A DNA stretch of 64,000 bases, taken from the NCBI RefSeq assembly GCF_014646355.1, contig NZ_BMNH01000009.1, forward strand, positions 137,387 through 201,386. Reading direction: 5' to 3'. The notes beneath the pieces were generated by a model. The model was not told where the DNA came from, searched no databases, and saw only the letters and a list, made by a program, of their open reading frames with translations. Made by a program: the position numbers and the translations under genes. The DNA is from Nonomuraea cavernae. Its GTDB lineage: Bacteria; Actinomycetota; Actinomycetes; Streptosporangiales; Streptosporangiaceae. Positions within the stretch are counted from its first letter, which is position 1; each line of letters begins with the position of its first letter. This document shows, piece by piece, positions 62,012-64,000 of the stretch.

Positions 62012-62788
62012 GTGAGGACCGCGCACGAGGCCGCCGGCGAGGCGGCCGCGAAGGCCGGGGTGACGATCCGCGAGCTGCACGAGATCGGTGAGTTCGTGCA
62101 GGTCTACCGGCTGTTCGACGACATCTGGCATCCCGATCCGGGCAATCCGCCGGTGACGGTGGAGTTGATGGTGGGGTTCGCCCACGCGGGCGGCTACGTG
62201 GCCGGGGCCTTCGAGCGGGGCACGCTCGCAGGGGCGTCGGTCGGCTTCCGGGCCGACGGCACCACCCTCCACTCGCACGTCACCGGCGCCTCGATCGGGC
62301 GGGGCATCGGCCTCGCGCTCAAGCTGCACCAGCGCGCCTGGTGCCTGGAGCGGGGGCTGACCGAGATCAGCTGGACGTTCGATCCGCTGGTGCGCAGGAA
62401 CGCCCGGTTCAACCTGACCAAGCTGGGCGCCCGGCCGGTCGAGTACCTGCCGAACTTCTACGGCGTCATGGGCGACGCCATCAACGAGGGCGACGAGTCC
62501 GACCGGCTGCTCGCGCTCTGGCGGCTGACGGAGCGGCCGGAGGAGCCGCCGCGCGAGCCGTACACGGTGGGGGTGAGTGTGCAGGGCGGGCGGCCGGTGA
62601 TCGGGCGGGTGGACGGCGCGGTGGTGCTGGTCGCGACGCCGCCGGACATCGAGTCGCTGCGCCGGGCCGATCCCGGCGCGGGCCGGGCGTGGCGGCTGGC
62701 GCTGCGGGAGGTGCTCGGCGGGCTGATGGTACGGGGATCACAGGTGGCCGGATTCACGGAGAATGGTGAATATGTGGTGATTAACTGA
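62012..62788 (+). CDS. GNAT-superfamily-like protein (COG3375 type)
   Basis: The product is 258 residues. SIGRGIGLALKLHQRAWCLE resembles the acyl-CoA-binding helix and ISWTFDPLVRRNARFNLTKL the COG3375 core, where ARFNL and YGVMGDAINEG are typical. It has 10 bases of spacing to the M20 gene and is probably in the same operon. Its substrate is unknown; a peptide or amino-acid acylation role would fit the neighbours. The start GTG 62012 has GAGGG upstream. Confidence 0.8.
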   Translation: MRTAHEAAGEAAAKAGVTIRELHEIGEFVQVYRLFDDIWHPDPGNPPVTVELMVGFAHAGGYVAGAFERGTLAGASVGFRADGTTLHSHVTGASIGRGIGLALKLHQRAWCLERGLTEISWTFDPLVRRNARFNLTKLGARPVEYLPNFYGVMGDAINEGDESDRLLALWRLTERPEEPPREPYTVGVSVQGGRPVIGRVDGAVVLVATPPDIESLRRADPGAGRAWRLALREVLGGLMVRGSQVAGFTENGEYVVIN

Positions 62789-62854
62789 ATGATTCACCAT
62801 CGTCAAGGATCTCGGTAATGTGACGCGTACGGCGAGCCGAACAAGGAGATCCGC

Positions 62855-64000
62855 ATGACGGACTTCACTCCCACCGTTCCCGCACGAGTCCTGCCTGCCG
62901 TCGCCGTCCGCGACCTGCCCGAGCCTCCCCGGTCCCGCTGGCGCGTCATCGGCCCCGGCCTGGTCGGCGCCGGCGTCGGACTGGCGTCGGGTGAGTTCAT
63001 CCTCTGGCCGTACATCGCCTCCCAGGTGGGCCTGGTCTTCATCTGGGGCGCGGCGATCGGGATCATCACGCAGTGGTTTCTCAACATGGAGATCGAGCGC
63101 TACACGCTGGCCACGGGCGAGACCGCGCTGACCGGTTTCAGCCGGTTATGGAGGCACTGGGGGCTCGTCTTCGTGCTGATGGCGCTGGCCTCCAACCTGT
63201 GGCCGGGGTGGGTGACGACGTCGGCCACCATGGTCACCTACCTCACCGGCGGCGGCGAGGGCAGCGTGCGGTGGATCGCGATCGGCATGCTGGTGGTCAT
63301 CGCCCTCGGGCTGACCCTGGCGCCCGTCATCTACACCGCGCTGGAGCGGGTGATCTTCGTGAAGATCGGCCTGGTGCTCACGCTCGTGGTGATCGCGATC
63401 GTGTTCGCCATCACCGCCGAGAGCTGGGTCGAGCTGGGCAGGGGGCTCACCGTCGGCGCCGAGTTACCGGTGCCGGCGCTGGAGTTCGCGCTGCTCATGG
63501 GCGCGATCGCGTACGCCGGCGCGGGCGGCGGGCAGAACCTGTGCCAGAGCAACTGGATCCGCGACAAGGGCTTCGGCATGGGCCTGTACATTCCGCGCCT
63601 GGTCAGCCCGGTCACCGGGCACGAGGAGGCGGCGCCCTCGACCGGCTTCCAGTTCGCGCCGACCCCCGAGAACCTGGCCCGCTGGCGGCAGTGGTGGCGC
63701 TTCGCCAACGTCGAGCAGGCGGTGACGTTCGCGCTGGTGTCGTTCGTGACGATCGCGCTGATGTCGATGCTCGCCTACTCCACGGTGTTCGGTAAGCCGG
63801 GGCTGGCCAACGGCATCGGCTTCCTCCAGGTCGAGGGCGAGACGCTGCGGACGGTGGTCGGGCCCTGGTTCGGCGTGCTGTTCTGGGTGATCGGGGCGCT
63901 GGCGCTGTTCGCCTCGGCCATGGGCATCGTCGACTACAGCTCCCGGCTGGCCGCCGACACGATCAAGACGATCTACCTGCGCGACCGGGCCGTCTCGGAG
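62855..64000 (+). CDS. Nramp-like transporter, 3' end outside window
   Basis: 382 codons are visible and the frame is open to the end. ATG 62855 follows AAGGAG. After a 30-residue cytoplasmic lead come membrane helices beginning VIGPGLVGAGVGLASGEFIL and including GLVFVLMALASNLWPGWVTT and ALLMGAIAYAGAGGG. The position of the Nramp metal motif DPGN reads ASGE, and the second metal site (usually MPH) reads GGGQNLCQSN. So it is an Nramp relative whose cargo need not be manganese or iron. About eight helices are present; the rest lies beyond 64000. Confidence 0.85.
   Translation, partial: MTDFTPTVPARVLPAVAVRDLPEPPRSRWRVIGPGLVGAGVGLASGEFILWPYIASQVGLVFIWGAAIGIITQWFLNMEIERYTLATGETALTGFSRLWRHWGLVFVLMALASNLWPGWVTTSATMVTYLTGGGEGSVRWIAIGMLVVIALGLTLAPVIYTALERVIFVKIGLVLTLVVIAIVFAITAESWVELGRGLTVGAELPVPALEFALLMGAIAYAGAGGGQNLCQSNWIRDKGFGMGLYIPRLVSPVTGHEEAAPSTGFQFAPTPENLARWRQWWRFANVEQAVTFALVSFVTIALMSMLAYSTVFGKPGLANGIGFLQVEGETLRTVVGPWFGVLFWVIGALALFASAMGIVDYSSRLAADTIKTIYLRDRAVSE

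Overview
The window is high-GC actinobacterial chromosome, most likely from a Streptosporangiaceae-type organism such as Nonomuraea or a relative. This rests on gene content and order: many GTG starts, 1-4 base stop/start overlaps, an actinobacterial SepH, DUF3159/DUF3710/DUF4193/DUF4235 proteins, a coproporphyrin-type ferrochelatase and a PH-domain YdbS/YdbT pair. The core order (RNA methyltransferase, KimA-like permease, two TrkA proteins, DUF3159, OB-fold protein, DUF3710, dut) matches the block around Rv2689c-Rv2697c of Mycobacterium tuberculosis. The order DUF4193, two-component system, inositol monophosphatase, ferrochelatase resembles the cutRS-suhB-hemH region of Streptomyces. No database search was run; family calls come from motifs and memory.

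Layout. 1-1.7 kb: end of an RNA-repair Pnkp gene and a small membrane protein. 1.8-6.3 kb: a decayed integrated element bounded by a 41-base perfect direct repeat, the right copy being the 3' end of an RNA methyltransferase gene. It holds an integrase relic with two stop codons, a holin-like protein, an APH kinase, a Cys/His-tailed protein, a frameshifted XRE regulator and a DUF4352 fragment. 6.2-15 kb: housekeeping block (RNA methylation, potassium uptake, dUTPase, conserved unknowns). 15-36.9 kb: DUF6351 hydrolase, valS, otsA beside a deleted FAD-monooxygenase, DUF4193, two-component system, inositol monophosphatase, S9 peptidase, ferrochelatase, cell-wall enzymes, lactone oxidase and a shortened subtilase. 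37-49.6 kb: a very long SepH, PH-domain pair, DrrAB-type ABC exporter, PEBP lipoprotein, a Pro/Ser-rich membrane protein and a SulP-carbonic anhydrase fusion.

49.7-55.3 kb is the most unusual part. The 3' end of the RNase P RNA gene (rnpB, minus strand) serves as an attachment site. A 25-base exact copy lies 4.1 kb away. Between the two copies are int, xis, the C-terminal relic of a Rep gene, a GntR/UTRA regulator, a Nudix protein (compare Pif of pSAM2), a small membrane protein and a 142-base nested inverted repeat. This is the layout of an actinomycete integrative and conjugative element (AICE) that has lost its transfer genes. Outside the distal att copy lies the tail of a second related integrase and a truncated copy of the membrane-protein gene, so an older relative was probably inserted at the same site first.

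55.5-64 kb: the conserved RNase H/phosphatase, zinc-ribbon and Nif3 operon, then a Baeyer-Villiger-type monooxygenase, an M19 dipeptidase, an M20 peptidase, a GNAT-like protein and an Nramp-like transporter that runs off the end. The genes work mainly in cell maintenance; the two relic elements supply the accessory content.
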